Assembly (NCBI GenBank): GCA_046729895.1
Contig: JBKPHP010000180.1
Coordinates: 1 to 5,777, forward strand
Length of the DNA: 5,777 nucleotides
Direction: 5' to 3'
Source: DASXBA01 sp046729895
Lineage (GTDB): Bacteria; Actinomycetota; Thermoleophilia; Solirubrobacterales; Thermoleophilaceae
Below, in pieces: positions 5,658-5,777 of this stretch. Each line of letters starts with the position of its first letter. Positions within the stretch are counted from its first letter, which is position 1. The position numbers and the translations under genes are program-made. The notes below the pieces were generated by a model. The model was not told where the DNA came from, ran no database searches, and worked only from the letters and a program-made list of their open reading frames with translations.

Positions 5658-5665
5658 CGACCAGC

Positions 5666-5777
5666 GTGACCAACGAACCCACGCGGGATACAACGACCGA
5701 CAAGCCAACCCAGCCGAGCGACGCAACCTCGGTGGAACGCAACAAGGCCGTCTCCCGCCGGTGGATCGAGGTCTTCA
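5666..5777 (+). CDS. Probable SnoaL-like / ester-cyclase family protein, N-terminus only
   Basis: Thirty-seven codons are visible from GTG 5666 before the window ends. The first 22 or so residues are hydrophilic and rich in Thr, Pro and Asp (MTNEPTRDTTTDKPTQPSD), probably a disordered lead. Then comes ERNKAVSRRWIEVF (residues 24-37), which closely resembles the first helix of SnoaL-like polyketide cyclases and ester cyclases (pattern NKAxxRRWxEEVxN), small NTF2-fold proteins of about 130-170 residues. Many have no known substrate. The reading is supported by a good ribosome-binding site and an upstream promoter-like pair. The family call rests on about 14 residues; another NTF2-fold family is possible. 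Confidence 0.6.
   Translation, partial: MTNEPTRDTTTDKPTQPSDATSVERNKAVSRRWIEVF

Larger units (their letters stand above)
5038..5665. other. Long intergenic region between tetR and the SnoaL-like gene
   Basis: About 630 bases without a convincing intact gene. The left end holds the tetR promoter and its dyads, 5130-5329 a possible gene relic, 5486-5504 a 7-bp-arm inverted repeat (AGCAGCC/GGCTGCT, 5-base loop), and 5592-5657 the promoter and ribosome-binding site of the next gene. Open frames on both strands between 5330 and 5590 translate to Pro/Arg/Ala-rich strings with no recognisable motif. Confidence 0.55.

Noticed and set aside
1..5777. CRISPR arrays, tRNA/rRNA genes, transposases, toxin-antitoxin or phage genes
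   Set aside because: None seen on reading both strands; no regularly spaced repeats and no transposase or integrase motifs.

Overview
This is a high-GC fragment with an actinobacterial look: strong G/C bias at third codon positions, GTG starts, short Shine-Dalgarno sites, and a soluble class III adenylate cyclase of the mycobacterial Rv1264 type. A Thermoleophilia/Solirubrobacterales-like source would fit, but that is a guess from style and not a placement. Genes point in mixed directions, as in an accessory region carrying efflux and regulatory genes.

Layout, left to right. (1) 1-1238, minus strand: the first 412 residues of a DHA2-family (14-TM, EmrB/QacA-like) MFS drug exporter whose C-terminus lies outside the window. 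(2) 1239-1614: a divergent intergenic region with three inverted repeats. (3) 1615-2604, plus: a soluble adenylate cyclase with a MerR-like/helical N-terminal region and all canonical catalytic residues. (4) 2605-2831: a spacer with a long imperfect hairpin, then a promoter whose -10 lies inside a 16-bp inverted repeat. (5) 2832-4322, plus: a second, complete DHA2 MFS exporter of 496 residues. (6) 4369-5037, minus: a TetR-family repressor, convergent with the exporter. (7) 5038-5665: about 630 bases without a convincing intact gene, holding the tetR promoter, a possible frameshifted small-gene relic, and a promoter plus ribosome-binding site for the next gene. (8) 5666-5777, plus: the first 37 codons of a probable SnoaL-like/ester-cyclase (NTF2-fold) protein, cut by the window end.

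The most coherent functional story is a drug-efflux cassette. The TetR protein probably represses the exporter at 2832-4322 and its own gene: the -10 regions of both promoters contain GTTATGNNNCG, and in both a nearby ACGTA follows. The cyclase between the exporters has its own start region and need not belong to that circuit. I do not see a clearly new multi-gene system. The items most worth checking are the predicted TetR operators, the cyclase's DNA-binding-like N-terminus, and the broken small gene near 5190.
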